Positions 17,294 to 25,565 of a DNA stretch of 57,452 nucleotides are shown here, in pieces. The stretch comes from Bacillota bacterium (GTDB taxonomy: Bacteria; Bacillota; Limnochordia; Limnochordales; Limnochordaceae): the NCBI GenBank assembly GCA_017577405.1, contig PIUA01000015.1, positions 1 to 57,452 of the forward strand, read 5' to 3'. The position numbers were made by a program, and so were the translations under genes. Under the pieces are notes generated by a model. That model did no database searches, was not told the origin of the DNA, and saw only the letters and a list, made by a program, of their open reading frames with translations. Numbering within the stretch: position 1 is the first letter of the stretch; every line of letters starts with the position of its first letter.

Positions 17294-19024
17294 ATGCAGC
17301 ATCACACCTTTGACGCCTGCATCGTGGGGGCAGGGGGCGCCGGGCTCTTCGCCGCCTTGGAGGCCTCTCGGTCAGCCAGCGTGGCCGTCATCAGCAAGCT
17401 TTACCCGACCCGGTCCCACACGGGCGCGGCCCAGGGCGGCATCGGGGCGGCCTTGGGGAACATGGAAGAGGACCACTGGGAATGGCACATGTACGACACG
17501 GTGAAGGGGAGCGACTACCTGGGCGACCAGGACGCCATCGAGATCCTGTGCCGTGAGGCCATCGACGTGGTCTACCAGCTGGAGCACATGGGGCTCCCCT
17601 TCAGCCGGACGCCCGACGGCCGCATCGCCCAGCGGCCCTTCGGCGGCCACACCCGCAACTTCGGGGAGGGGCCCGTGCGGCGGGCTTGCTACGCCGCGGA
17701 CCGGACGGGTCACATGATCCTCCAGACCCTGTACCAGCAGTGCATCAAGAACCAGGTCACCTTCTTTGACGAGTTTCAGGTTCTGGACGTGCTCATCGAA
17801 GACGGCCGGGCCGCAGGCGTGGTCGCCCTGGAGATCCGCACGGGTGAGCTCCACGTCTTCCACTCCAAGGCGGTCCTCTTCGCCACGGGCGGCGCGGGGC
17901 GCATGTACCGGGTGACCTCCAACGCCCACGCCCTGACGGGGGACGGCATGGCCCTGGTCTTGCGCCGGGGGCTGCCCCTGGAGGATATGGAGTTCTTCCA
18001 GTTCCACCCGACGGGGATCCGGAAGATGGGGATCCTCATCACCGAAGGGGCCCGGGGCGAGGGCGGGATCCTGCGGAACAACAAGGGCGAGCGCTTCATG
18101 GAGCGCTACGCGCCCACCCTCCTGGATCTGGCACCCCGGGACTTGGTCTCCCGGGCCATCTACTCCGAGATCCGGGAGGGCCGGGGGATCAACGGCGAGG
18201 ATTATGTCCACCTGGACCTGACCCACCTGGACGCCCGCATCATCGAGGAGCGGCTCCCGGACATCACCGACTTCGTCCGGACCTACCTGGGGCTCGATCC
18301 GGTGAAGGACCCCATCCCGGTCCAGCCCACGGCCCACTACATCATGGGGGGCATCCCCACCGATGTGGACGGGCGGGTGGTGCGGGACGAGAAGAACACG
18401 CCTGTCCCCGGGCTCTACGCGGCCGGCGAGGTGGCCTGCGTCTCCGTCCACGGGGCCAATCGCCTCGGAACCAACTCCCTCTTGGACATCCTGGTCTTCG
18501 GCCGCCGGGCGGGCGCCCACATCCGCCAGTTCGTCCAGGAGGCGGACCTGGTGCCCCTGCCCAAGGAGCCGGAAGGGCGGGTCCGGGCCGAGATCGAGCG
18601 GCTCTTGACCCAGGAGGGGCGGGAGAACGCGGCCGCCATCCGGAAGGATCTCCAGGACGGGATGACGGAGCACGTCTCGGTTTTCCGGACCGAGGAGGGG
18701 CTCCTCACCATGCGGGAGCGGCTGAAGGAGCTCCGGGAGCGGTACCAGCACGTGCGGTTGGGCGACCGGGGCCGCCAGTACAACACGGACCTCCTGGAGA
18801 CCCTGGAGCTGGGCTTCCTCCTGGATGTGGCCGAGGCGACGGTGGAGTCGGCCCTGGCCCGGAAGGAGAGCCGGGGCGCCCACTACCGGGAGGATTACCC
18901 CGAGCGGGACGACGCCAACTTCTTGAAGCACACCTTCTTCTTCCGGAAGGAGGACGGCAGCTTCGAGCTGCGCTACAAGCCGGTGACCATCACCCGCTTC
19001 CAGCCCGAAGCGCGGAAGTACTGA
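17294..19024 (+). CDS. sdhA: Succinate dehydrogenase flavoprotein subunit
   Basis: A 576-residue flavoprotein that oxidises succinate to fumarate in the TCA cycle and respiratory chain. Visible are the FAD-binding [16 protein letters not shown] near the N terminus, the covalent-FAD His region [16 protein letters not shown], the active-site FHPTGI and [10 protein letters not shown], and the C-terminal [13 protein letters not shown]. The start ATG 17294 follows AAGGAGG. It is the third gene of the sdhCDAB operon. A small CGGGCC/GGCCCG hairpin in the sdhD-sdhA gap could separate expression of anchor and catalytic genes. Confidence 0.97.
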   Translation: MQHHTFDACIVGAGGAGLFAALEASRSASVAVISKLYPTRSHTGAAQGGIGAALGNMEEDHWEWHMYDTVKGSDYLGDQDAIEILCREAIDVVYQLEHMGLPFSRTPDGRIAQRPFGGHTRNFGEGPVRRACYAADRTGHMILQTLYQQCIKNQVTFFDEFQVLDVLIEDGRAAGVVALEIRTGELHVFHSKAVLFATGGAGRMYRVTSNAHALTGDGMALVLRRGLPLEDMEFFQFHPTGIRKMGILITEGARGEGGILRNNKGERFMERYAPTLLDLAPRDLVSRAIYSEIREGRGINGEDYVHLDLTHLDARIIEERLPDITDFVRTYLGLDPVKDPIPVQPTAHYIMGGIPTDVDGRVVRDEKNTPVPGLYAAGEVACVSVHGANRLGTNSLLDILVFGRRAGAHIRQFVQEADLVPLPKEPEGRVRAEIERLLTQEGRENAAAIRKDLQDGMTEHVSVFRTEEGLLTMRERLKELRERYQHVRLGDRGRQYNTDLLETLELGFLLDVAEATVESALARKESRGAHYREDYPERDDANFLKHTFFFRKEDGSFELRYKPVTITRFQPEARKY

Positions 19025-19102
19025 ACGAGCGGTCACCGATGGGGGTCGAGTAGGGGGCGGGGAAGCGCGGGCTTCCCCCGCCCCGCGGCGGGGGTGGGAC
19101 GT

Positions 19103-19801
19103 ATGAAAGTGGAGCTTTTCATCCGGCGGTTCAACCCGGAGACGGACACCAAGTCGCGCATGGTGCGGTATGAGGTGGAGGTGGAGCCGACCGACCGGCT
19201 CTTGGACGCCCTGAACGCCATCAAGTGGTACCAGGACGGCACCCTCACCTTCCGGAAGTCGTGCGCGCACGGCATCTGCGGCTCGGATGCCATGCTGATC
19301 AACGGGGTCAACCGGCTGGCGTGCAAGGTGCTCATCAAGGATCTGGGCGACCGGATCACCGTCGAGCCCCTCCGGGGTTTCCGGGTGATCAAGGACCTGG
19401 TGGTGGACATGGAGCCCTTCTTCGCCGCCTACCGGTCGGTGAAGCCCTACCTGATCAACGACGAGCCGGCCCCCCGCACCGAGCGGCGCCAGTCGCCCGA
19501 GGAGCGGGAGCGGTTCGACGACACCACCAAGTGCATCCTCTGCGCCGCCTGCACCACCTCGTGCCCCTCCTTCTGGGCCAACGAGGATTACATTGGGCCG
19601 GCGGCCATCGTCAACGCCCACCGGTTCCTCTTTGACAGCCGGGACCGGGGCGCGGCCGAGCGGGTGGACATTCTCAACTCCAAGTTCGGGGTCTGGCGGT
19701 GCCGCACCATCTTCAACTGCGCCGATGCCTGCCCGCGGGGGATCGAGGTGACCCGGGCCATCCAGGATGTGAAGCGCTTCCTGCTCAACGCCCGGATCTA
19801 G
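19103..19801 (+). CDS. sdhB: Succinate dehydrogenase iron-sulfur subunit
   Basis: A 232-residue electron-transfer subunit with three clusters. The [2Fe-2S] site is Cys54, Cys59, Asp62 and Cys74 (SCAHGICGSDAM...RLAC), with Asp as the third ligand as in E. coli SdhB. The [4Fe-4S] site is CILCAACTTSCP and the [3Fe-4S] site CRTIFNCADACPRGI. ATG 19103 is chosen because GGGGGTGGG precedes it; an in-frame GTG lies at 19094. It closes the sdh operon. Confidence 0.96.
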   Translation: MKVELFIRRFNPETDTKSRMVRYEVEVEPTDRLLDALNAIKWYQDGTLTFRKSCAHGICGSDAMLINGVNRLACKVLIKDLGDRITVEPLRGFRVIKDLVVDMEPFFAAYRSVKPYLINDEPAPRTERRQSPEERERFDDTTKCILCAACTTSCPSFWANEDYIGPAAIVNAHRFLFDSRDRGAAERVDILNSKFGVWRCRTIFNCADACPRGIEVTRAIQDVKRFLLNARI

Positions 19802-19847
19802 TCGGCGCCCGATCGAAGCCCATCGCCCCGACCGAGGAGGTGTTTGC

Positions 19848-20420
19848 GTGACCTCGTCCAGCGCCCTCCCCGAAAGCCGGGAGGAGGCCCTGGCCCTGCT
19901 GCAGACCTACACCCACTCACCCCAGCTCCTGAAGCACGCCCGGGCCGTGGAGGCGGCCATGGCCGCCTACGCCCGGCACTTTGGCGAGCCCGAGGAGCTC
20001 TGGGCCCGGACGGGCCTCCTGCACGACCTGGACTACGAGCGCTGGCCTGAGGAGCACCCCCACCGGGGGGTGGCCATCCTCCGGGAGCGGGGCTACCCGG
20101 AGGCCATGCTCCATGCCATCCAGGCCCATGCGGACCCGACCGTTCCCCGGGAGAGCCTCCTGGACCGGGCCCTCTTCGCGGTGGACGAACTGACGGGCTT
20201 TCTAACGGCGGTGGCCCTGGTTCGGCCCGACCGGCGCATCGACCAGGTGGCCTTCAAGTCGGTTCGGAAGAAGATGAAGGACAAGAGCTTCGCCCGGGGC
20301 GTCAACCGGGAGGATCTGGAGCGGGGCGCGGAGGAGCTGGGGGTGCCCTTCCAAGAGCACGTGGAACGGGTCATCCAGGCCATGAGCAGCATCGCGGCGG
20401 AGCTGGACCTGGCGGGTTGA
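19848..20420 (+). CDS. HD-domain hydrolase, function unassigned
   Basis: A 190-residue HD superfamily protein. The metal-binding pattern is LLKHARAVE (His), GLLHDLDYE (His-Asp), HPHRGVAIL and AIQAHAD (His), then AVDELTGFLTAVALV (Asp). The layout resembles small HD proteins annotated as hydrolases or HDIG-type phosphohydrolases with unknown substrates. The GTG start at 19848 follows GAGGAGGT by seven bases. It is followed after 4 bases by rnhA, so the two are probably co-transcribed. Confidence 0.82.
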   Translation: MTSSSALPESREEALALLQTYTHSPQLLKHARAVEAAMAAYARHFGEPEELWARTGLLHDLDYERWPEEHPHRGVAILRERGYPEAMLHAIQAHADPTVPRESLLDRALFAVDELTGFLTAVALVRPDRRIDQVAFKSVRKKMKDKSFARGVNREDLERGAEELGVPFQEHVERVIQAMSSIAAELDLAG

Positions 20421-20424
20421 GGCG

Positions 20425-20913
20425 ATGGCGGGGGAGCGGGTCCAGATCTACACCGACGGCGCCTGCTCGGGCAACCCGGGCCCGGGGGGCTGGGCGGCCG
20501 TTCTCCTCTACCGGGGCCACGTGAAAGAGCTCTCCGGCTTCGAGCCTGAGACGACCAACCAACGGATGGAGCTGCGGGCGGCGGTGGAGGGGCTGGCGGC
20601 GCTCAAGCGGCCCTGCCAGGTGGACCTCTACTCCGACTCGGCCTACCTGGTCAACGCCTTCCAGCAGGGCTGGATCAAGCGCTGGCAGCAGAACGGTTGG
20701 CGGAACGCCCGGAAGGAGCCGGTGGAGAACCAGGACCTCTGGCGCCGCTTGCTGGAGCTGGCCCGCCGCCACCGGGTCCGGTGGCTGAAGGTCCCCGGGC
20801 ACGCCCAGGTCCGCTGGAACGAACGGTGCGACGAGCTGGCCCGGGCCGCCATCCGGGAGGCGGCCCGGGCCCGGCCGGGAACCGGGGAGGAGGCCCCCCC
20901 GGCAGGAGATTGA
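20425..20913 (+). CDS. rnhA: Ribonuclease HI
   Basis: A 162-residue enzyme that degrades the RNA strand of RNA-DNA hybrids. It carries the full type 1 active site: Asp10 (YTDGACSGNPGPGGW), Glu in NQRMELRAAVEGL, Asp in YSDSAYLVN, and a C-terminal Asp in NERCDELAR. The basic handle region (GWIKRWQQNGWRNARKEP) is present. The start ATG 20425 lies 4 bases after the HD gene stop, and that gene's end supplies GTTGAGG as ribosome binding site. The tail of about 17 residues is Pro/Ala-rich. Confidence 0.95.
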   Translation: MAGERVQIYTDGACSGNPGPGGWAAVLLYRGHVKELSGFEPETTNQRMELRAAVEGLAALKRPCQVDLYSDSAYLVNAFQQGWIKRWQQNGWRNARKEPVENQDLWRRLLELARRHRVRWLKVPGHAQVRWNERCDELARAAIREAARARPGTGEEAPPAGD

Positions 20914-20990
20914 GCCCCTCAACCCGAAGTCTTCCGCAGATGCCGGAATGGGCAGGTCAGTAAGAATGCTTGCCACCTGGAGGGACGAGG

Positions 20991-21620
20991 GTGGTTCCCC
21001 CGAAGAGCAGGGTCGTCTGGGTCCTGGTCGCCCTGGTGCTGGCAGCGCCCGCGGCCCAGGCTGCGGCAGGCGTGGAGCCCTTGCGACCCGACGAGATCGG
21101 TCCCTTTCTCGATCGGGTGGCGGCCGCGAACCGTATCTACAGTCAGGACATGGTGGCCTATCAGGAGTACGATGTTCGACTCCTGATCATGCACTGGCAC
21201 TTCACCGGCAGGGTCCTAAAGACGAGCGACGTGGCGGAGGTCGTCTTGGAAGGGGCTCCAGCCCTCTTCCCCAAGGAAATCTCGGCCACCCTCTTCGAGG
21301 TGGCCGACTGGCTGGAGACCTTTGCCATTGAGTACCAGGGCGTGGAGTCCTTGGATGGGCACCTCTACCACCGTTTCTACGGGACGCCCCTCCCCGGGGA
21401 AGAGAGTCAGACCCGTTGGGGAACCATTTGGGTGGACCCTAAGACCTTTCTGATCAACCGCATTCAGGTCCAGTACTGGTGGGGTCGGGTCACCATCCAG
21501 CAGGTCTTCCGTACCGAAGGAGAGTTCGTGCTCCTGGACCACCAACAGGCGCGTGTGGACCCGCTGGGCATCCGGGCCGACGTGCGCTGGACAGAGTACC
21601 ACTTCCTGGAGCGTCAGTAG
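20991..21620 (+). CDS. Exported LolA-like protein of unknown function
   Basis: A 209-residue protein with a clear signal peptide (SRVVWVLVALVLAAPAAQA). The mature part has alternating beta-rich segments ending in GTIWVDPKTFLINRIQVQ and WGRVTIQQVF. This resembles the half-barrel fold of LolA-type outer-membrane lipoprotein-sorting proteins, though the match is by pattern only. The GTG start at 20991 sits six bases after GGAGGG. It is followed after 35 bases by the helical-repeat protein. GC content is lower than in neighbouring genes. The ligand is unknown. Confidence 0.65.
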   Translation: MVPPKSRVVWVLVALVLAAPAAQAAAGVEPLRPDEIGPFLDRVAAANRIYSQDMVAYQEYDVRLLIMHWHFTGRVLKTSDVAEVVLEGAPALFPKEISATLFEVADWLETFAIEYQGVESLDGHLYHRFYGTPLPGEESQTRWGTIWVDPKTFLINRIQVQYWWGRVTIQQVFRTEGEFVLLDHQQARVDPLGIRADVRWTEYHFLERQ

Positions 21621-21655
21621 CCGAGGAGCACGGTTGAAGCGAGGCTTGGTATCCC

Positions 21656-22921
21656 ATGAGGATGGAGAGTGAGGCCTACCGCATGGCGGTCTCGAGGCAG
21701 TTTGACGCGCTGCGGGATCAGGAACCTGGCCGCGGCGAGGAGCGGCAGGCCCTGGAGCGGGTGGCGCTCGAACCGAAGCAGACCCGGGAGTTCCTGAAGA
21801 AGCTGGACCGGGAGCCGCCAGAGGTCCAGCGGCACTTCTACGCGTACCTTCTGTCCCGGGGCAAGACCGATCAGTTCTTCGCCGACATGGAGCGGCACCT
21901 GCGGCACCGTTTCTACGAGGCCCGGGACGAGATCAAGCAGGTCTTGGCTTCCCTCACCCAGGAGCCGGAGGTCCTGCCGGGGCTTTTCCGGCTCATCCGG
22001 CAGACCGACGAAGGGTGGCTGGCTGGGGAGCTGATCCATCTGTGCCTGGCCTTCGAGCCGGAGCACCTGGCGAAGGCGGTGGAGAAGGCTCTCGCGACCC
22101 GCGACTACCTCCTCCAGTGCCTGGCCATCTATCTCGCGGGCCAGTCGGGCCACCCCCGGCTGGCGGAGGTCCTGGTTGCCTTCTACCGCAAGCCTGAAGG
22201 GGAGAAGCTCGACCGGCTGGAGAGCAAGAGCCGGGATGCCCTCCTGGAAGCGGGGAAGAAGCTCCCCGTCTCGGTCATCCGCCAGTGGCTCGCGGACGGC
22301 AACAGCCGGGTCCGCAAGGTGGGGGTGGAGGTGGCCCGGAGCCGGGAGATGGTGGAGACAGCCGTCGATCTGGTCCGGCTGGTCTTGGTCGATGCCAAGA
22401 ACCGCGACGATGCGGCCACCACCCTGCTGGCCTTGGAGGAAGCGGGGCTGGAGCTCAGGGACGGCGGGCAGGGCGCGGCGGAGGTGGGCCAGCTCCTCCG
22501 GCAGGCCCGGGCCGACGCCATGGAGAAGGCCATCAAGATTCTGGCCCGGCAGGGCGGAGAGGCCGTCCGGCAGGTGGCTCTGAGGCTCATCGACTTCCTG
22601 CCCAGCGAGGAGCTCCTTTCCGAGGCCCGGCGGATGGCGGTGGAGGACCGTTCCATCGCCGTCCAGCGGGATGCGCTGGACCTCCTGCTGCGGCGCGACC
22701 GGAAGGTGCTCCTCGATGCACTGGTGCAGGTGGCCGAATCCAAGGGGAGCTCCCTCGCGCCCGAGTTGCGGGAGCGGCTGGAGGCCATCGTGGAGGGCTC
22801 CCTCACCCAGGCGGAGCGGGAGGAGCTCCGCAGCCGGGTGGAGGAGAAGCGGCAGCGGTGGGCCCGGGCGCTGGACCAGTACAGCACCGATGTGGAGTGG
22901 TGGCGTCGGGAGAGCGACTGA
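21656..22921 (+). CDS. Large alpha-helical repeat protein, unknown function
   Basis: A 421-residue, strongly charged protein with no signal peptide or membrane segment. It is built of repeating helix pairs (for example LPVSVIRQWLADGNSRVRKV, then VGVEVARSREMVE; later REAVRQVALRLIDFLPSEE-type helices). These resemble HEAT/ARM-like repeats, suggesting a protein-binding scaffold. No catalytic motif is visible. The start codon is unclear: ATG 21656 or ATG 21662, with only weak GAGG upstream. It is followed by a good terminator at 22963-22999. Confidence 0.7.
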   Translation: MRMESEAYRMAVSRQFDALRDQEPGRGEERQALERVALEPKQTREFLKKLDREPPEVQRHFYAYLLSRGKTDQFFADMERHLRHRFYEARDEIKQVLASLTQEPEVLPGLFRLIRQTDEGWLAGELIHLCLAFEPEHLAKAVEKALATRDYLLQCLAIYLAGQSGHPRLAEVLVAFYRKPEGEKLDRLESKSRDALLEAGKKLPVSVIRQWLADGNSRVRKVGVEVARSREMVETAVDLVRLVLVDAKNRDDAATTLLALEEAGLELRDGGQGAAEVGQLLRQARADAMEKAIKILARQGGEAVRQVALRLIDFLPSEELLSEARRMAVEDRSIAVQRDALDLLLRRDRKVLLDALVQVAESKGSSLAPELRERLEAIVEGSLTQAEREELRSRVEEKRQRWARALDQYSTDVEWWRRESD

Positions 22922-22962
22922 GCGCCCGTCCCAGCGCCTCTTGGACGGAACCGGTTCCCTGG

Positions 22963-22999
22963 CGGGCCCCGCCCGAGCGCGCGGGCCCGTCGCTTTTTT
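22963..22999 (+). terminator. Rho-independent terminator after the helical-repeat gene
   Basis: CGGGCCC (22963-22969) pairs with GGGCCCG (22983-22989); TCGC and then six T residues (22994-22999) follow. This is one of only a few hairpins in the window with a true T tract. It ends the plus-strand unit that includes the helical-repeat gene. Confidence 0.6.
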
Positions 23000-23093
23000 G
23001 CGCGTTTTCCTGGAATGCGCGCATCAATCGCCTCTCTCGGATCCATACTAAGCCGCGAAAGACAAAGCTCTCGTGCAGAAGGGGGACGTTGAC

Positions 23094-23819
23094 GTGGCCC
23101 GTTCAAACCGAGAGAGGCAGCCCTACTACGCCAAGCTCGTGGAGGAGCAGCGGGCCCTCCCGGCCTCCCGGGCTGAGGCTGCGGCCGACGAGGTGGCCGA
23201 TCCGTTCCAGAGTGTTTACGCGGAAATGGGGATGAAGGCCTTTGGGGCCTTCGTCAACCTGCTGGACTACCTGTCCGTCCTCCGGCCGGCGGAGGCTTTG
23301 GGATGGGGCCGGTCCTCCGACCAGGTTCGCCGCTCGCTGGACGAGGCCCTCCGGCCGGCCCTCCAGGAGATGGGCGAGCTCCGCAGCCGCCTGGACCGGG
23401 CGGAGGCCCAGCTGAACCAGCTGGTGGCGGGCATGAACCGGATGGACCGGTTCGCCCTGGACACCTTCCGCCAGGTGGAGGCGGTGGTCCGGAAGCTCGT
23501 GGAGGTGCAGGAACGGGTGGAAGGAGCGGCCCGCCAGATGGAGGCGGTGGTCCCGCCTGGCGACCGCTGGACCATGGTCCGGGGCCGGATCCCCAAGGAG
23601 GAGGCCATTGAGCTGGCCATCAATGCGGCCCGAGAGCTCCAGGCCAAGGGCCGCAAGCTCACCCTGGCGGCGGTGGCCCGGCAGGCGGGTCTGAAGTACG
23701 GCCAGATCATGTACGCTTTCGGCAACAAGGAGCGGTTCTTCCAGGAGCTGGAGCGGGCGGTTCCCGCGGCAGAGGCGGCCGAGCCCACGGAGGAGCTCTC
23801 CCAGAGCGCGTCGGCGTGA
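23094..23819 (+). CDS. Coiled-coil protein with a C-terminal TetR-like HTH
   Basis: A 241-residue protein with unusual order. Residues 38-65 are hydrophobic/helical (EMGMKAFGAFVNLLDYLSVL), and 75-152 form a long amphipathic coiled coil (LRSRLDRAEAQLNQLV and similar). Residues 168-220 read like the DNA-binding domain of TetR regulators: IELAINAARELQAKGRKLTL, then AAVARQAGLKYGQIMYAFG, NKERFFQELE. TetR proteins carry this domain at the N terminus, so here it is inverted. GTG 23094 is taken because AAGGGGGAC precedes it; GTG 23073 is in frame upstream. It is monocistronic, preceded by a terminator and convergent with the heptose operon. Confidence 0.72.
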   Translation: MARSNRERQPYYAKLVEEQRALPASRAEAAADEVADPFQSVYAEMGMKAFGAFVNLLDYLSVLRPAEALGWGRSSDQVRRSLDEALRPALQEMGELRSRLDRAEAQLNQLVAGMNRMDRFALDTFRQVEAVVRKLVEVQERVEGAARQMEAVVPPGDRWTMVRGRIPKEEAIELAINAARELQAKGRKLTLAAVARQAGLKYGQIMYAFGNKERFFQELERAVPAAEAAEPTEELSQSASA

Positions 23820-23841
23820 CACCGCCTCCGACAAGGGAACC

Positions 23842-24408
23842 TCAGCCGGCGGGGCCGCCCGCGACCCGGTGGATCAAGCGGGTGGTGGAGAGCCCCGACC
23901 GGAGATCGACCAAGCTCAGCTCGATGCCGAGGCGCCGCACGGTGGGCGCCTCGGGCAGGGTTTGGGGCGTGTAGTCCCCGCCTTTGACGTAGACATGGGG
24001 CCGGACCACCTCCAGGAGCCGGTCCGCATGGCGGTCTCCGAAGAGGACCACGTAGTCCACGGGCCGGAGCGCGGCCAGCAGGAGGGCCCGGTGGGCGGCG
24101 GGCTGCACAGGCCGGCTCGCCCCTTTGAGCTGCTGGACGGAGAGATCGGTGTTGAGGCCCACCACCAGCCGGTCGGCCTGGGAGCGGGCCACCAGCAGCA
24201 GATGGAGGTGGCCCGGGTGGAGGAGATCGAAGCAGCCGTTGGTCAGGGCGATCCGGGCCCCTTCCTGCTCCAGCTCCGCCCGCACGGCCTGGAAGCTCCA
24301 GAGGTCGTACAGGCGGTGGGCGGGCCCCATGGGGGCTGGACCCACCCGGGCGCCCGGGGAGGGGCTGGCCGGGGACGGGCAGGCTTCAGGCGGGCGGGGA
24401 GGGCTCAT
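23842..24408 (-). CDS. rfaE2: D-glycero-beta-D-manno-heptose 1-phosphate adenylyltransferase (HldE C-domain type)
   Basis: A 188-residue cytidylyltransferase-fold enzyme that joins AMP to heptose-1-phosphate to give ADP-heptose. The nucleotide site is GARIALTNGCFDLLHPGHLH (HxGH motif), with GLNTDLSVQQLKGASRP and VYVKGGDYTPQTLPEA downstream. All are characteristic of RfaE domain II. In E. coli this activity is fused to the kinase; here it is separate, overlapping the kinase gene by 4 bases (ATGA). It is the last gene of the minus-strand glycolipid operon and converges on the coiled-coil gene. Confidence 0.88.
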   Translation of the reverse strand: MSPPRPPEACPSPASPSPGARVGPAPMGPAHRLYDLWSFQAVRAELEQEGARIALTNGCFDLLHPGHLHLLLVARSQADRLVVGLNTDLSVQQLKGASRPVQPAAHRALLLAALRPVDYVVLFGDRHADRLLEVVRPHVYVKGGDYTPQTLPEAPTVRRLGIELSLVDLRSGLSTTRLIHRVAGGPAG

Positions 24409-25562
24409 GGGGTGCTCCCTCCCGGCGGCTGGGGTTCCACTGGGGAAGGATGGGGCAGCTCCCCGTTCCCGTTGAGGTAGGCGAGCATCTCCCGGCTGGT
24501 GACGGTGGCCGTGCCCGGCTTGCGGACCACGATGCCGCCGGCCACCACAGCCAGCAGGGCCGCCTGCAAGAGGCTCCCGCCCGACGCTTGGGCCAGGGCC
24601 AGCACAGCTGCCACCGTATCCCCCGCTCCCGTGACGTCGTAGACCCGGGTGGGCCGGAAGGCCGGCACGTGGAAGGTGGGCCCCCCGGCCCGGGCGGCGA
24701 TGAGCCCCTCCTCGCCCCGGGTGACCAGCGCCGCCTCCACCTCCAGGCGCCGGCAGAGCTCCTGGGCGGCCCAGGCCGCCTCCCCCTGGGTGTGCAGGGG
24801 CTGGCCCAGCCACTCCTCCACCTCGCTTTGGTTGGGGGTGGGGAGCCCCACCCGGTGGAAGAGGGGCAGCCGGTGGCGGGTGTCGATGACCACGGGCAGG
24901 GGGCGCCGCCGGCGGGCCTGCCGGATCTGGTCCACCACCGGCTCATCCACCACCCGGGCGGCGTAATCGGCGATGAGAACCCCGTCAGCCCGGGCCAGGG
25001 CCCGCTCCAGGGCCTGGTAGAGCTGCTCCCGGGCCCAGGCGGGGGGCTCCCACTCTTCGGCCCGGTCAATGCGGAGGACCTGCTGCTGGACGGCATGGCG
25101 GCTGCCGGCCACCACCCGGGTCTTGGTGATGGTCTGGCCGCCGGGCACCTCCACCAGTCCGGTCACCTTCAGCCCTGAGGCGGCGAGCACCTGCCGCAGG
25201 GAGCGGCCCGGCTCGTCATCACCCACCAGGCCCACCGCCTCCACCACGCCCCCCAGGGCGGCCACGTTGGCCGCCGCGTTCCCGGCGCCACCGGGGCGGA
25301 TGTGGCGGCCCGTCTCCCGCAGGATGAGCACCGGCGCCTCCCGGGAGATCCGGGTGGGTTCCGCGGTCAGGTAGCAGTCAGCGAGAAAATCTCCCACGAC
25401 GACGATCCGCCGGCCGGAGAAGGTCCGGACCAGACCGGCCAGGGCAGGGACGGCCAGAGCCCGGCGGCCGCCGGTGGGGTCGGGAATGGGCCGGCTCGCT
25501 TGAGGGGGCTTCTGGGTGGCCGTAGGCCTTCCTCCTCCTCTTTGGGAAGCTTCTGGGCCCAT
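24405..25562 (-). CDS. rfaE1: D-glycero-beta-D-manno-heptose-7-phosphate kinase (HldE N-domain type)
   Basis: A 385-residue PfkB-family sugar kinase that makes heptose-1,7-bisphosphate. It has RRIVVVGDFLADCYLTAEP at the N terminus, RPGGAGNAAANVAALGG (substrate site) and LPTPNQSEVEEWLG. The anion-hole/catalytic DVTGAGDTVAAVLALA marks the RfaE kinase domain. The N-terminal 45 residues are a low-complexity extension. Its ATG lies three bases after the glycosyltransferase stop, and its end overlaps rfaE2. The gmhA, gmhB and hldD partners are not in the window. Confidence 0.88.
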   Translation of the reverse strand: MGPEASQRGGGRPTATQKPPQASRPIPDPTGGRRALAVPALAGLVRTFSGRRIVVVGDFLADCYLTAEPTRISREAPVLILRETGRHIRPGGAGNAAANVAALGGVVEAVGLVGDDEPGRSLRQVLAASGLKVTGLVEVPGGQTITKTRVVAGSRHAVQQQVLRIDRAEEWEPPAWAREQLYQALERALARADGVLIADYAARVVDEPVVDQIRQARRRRPLPVVIDTRHRLPLFHRVGLPTPNQSEVEEWLGQPLHTQGEAAWAAQELCRRLEVEAALVTRGEEGLIAARAGGPTFHVPAFRPTRVYDVTGAGDTVAAVLALAQASGGSLLQAALLAVVAGGIVVRKPGTATVTSREMLAYLNGNGELPHPSPVEPQPPGGSTP

Positions 25563-25565
25563 CTT

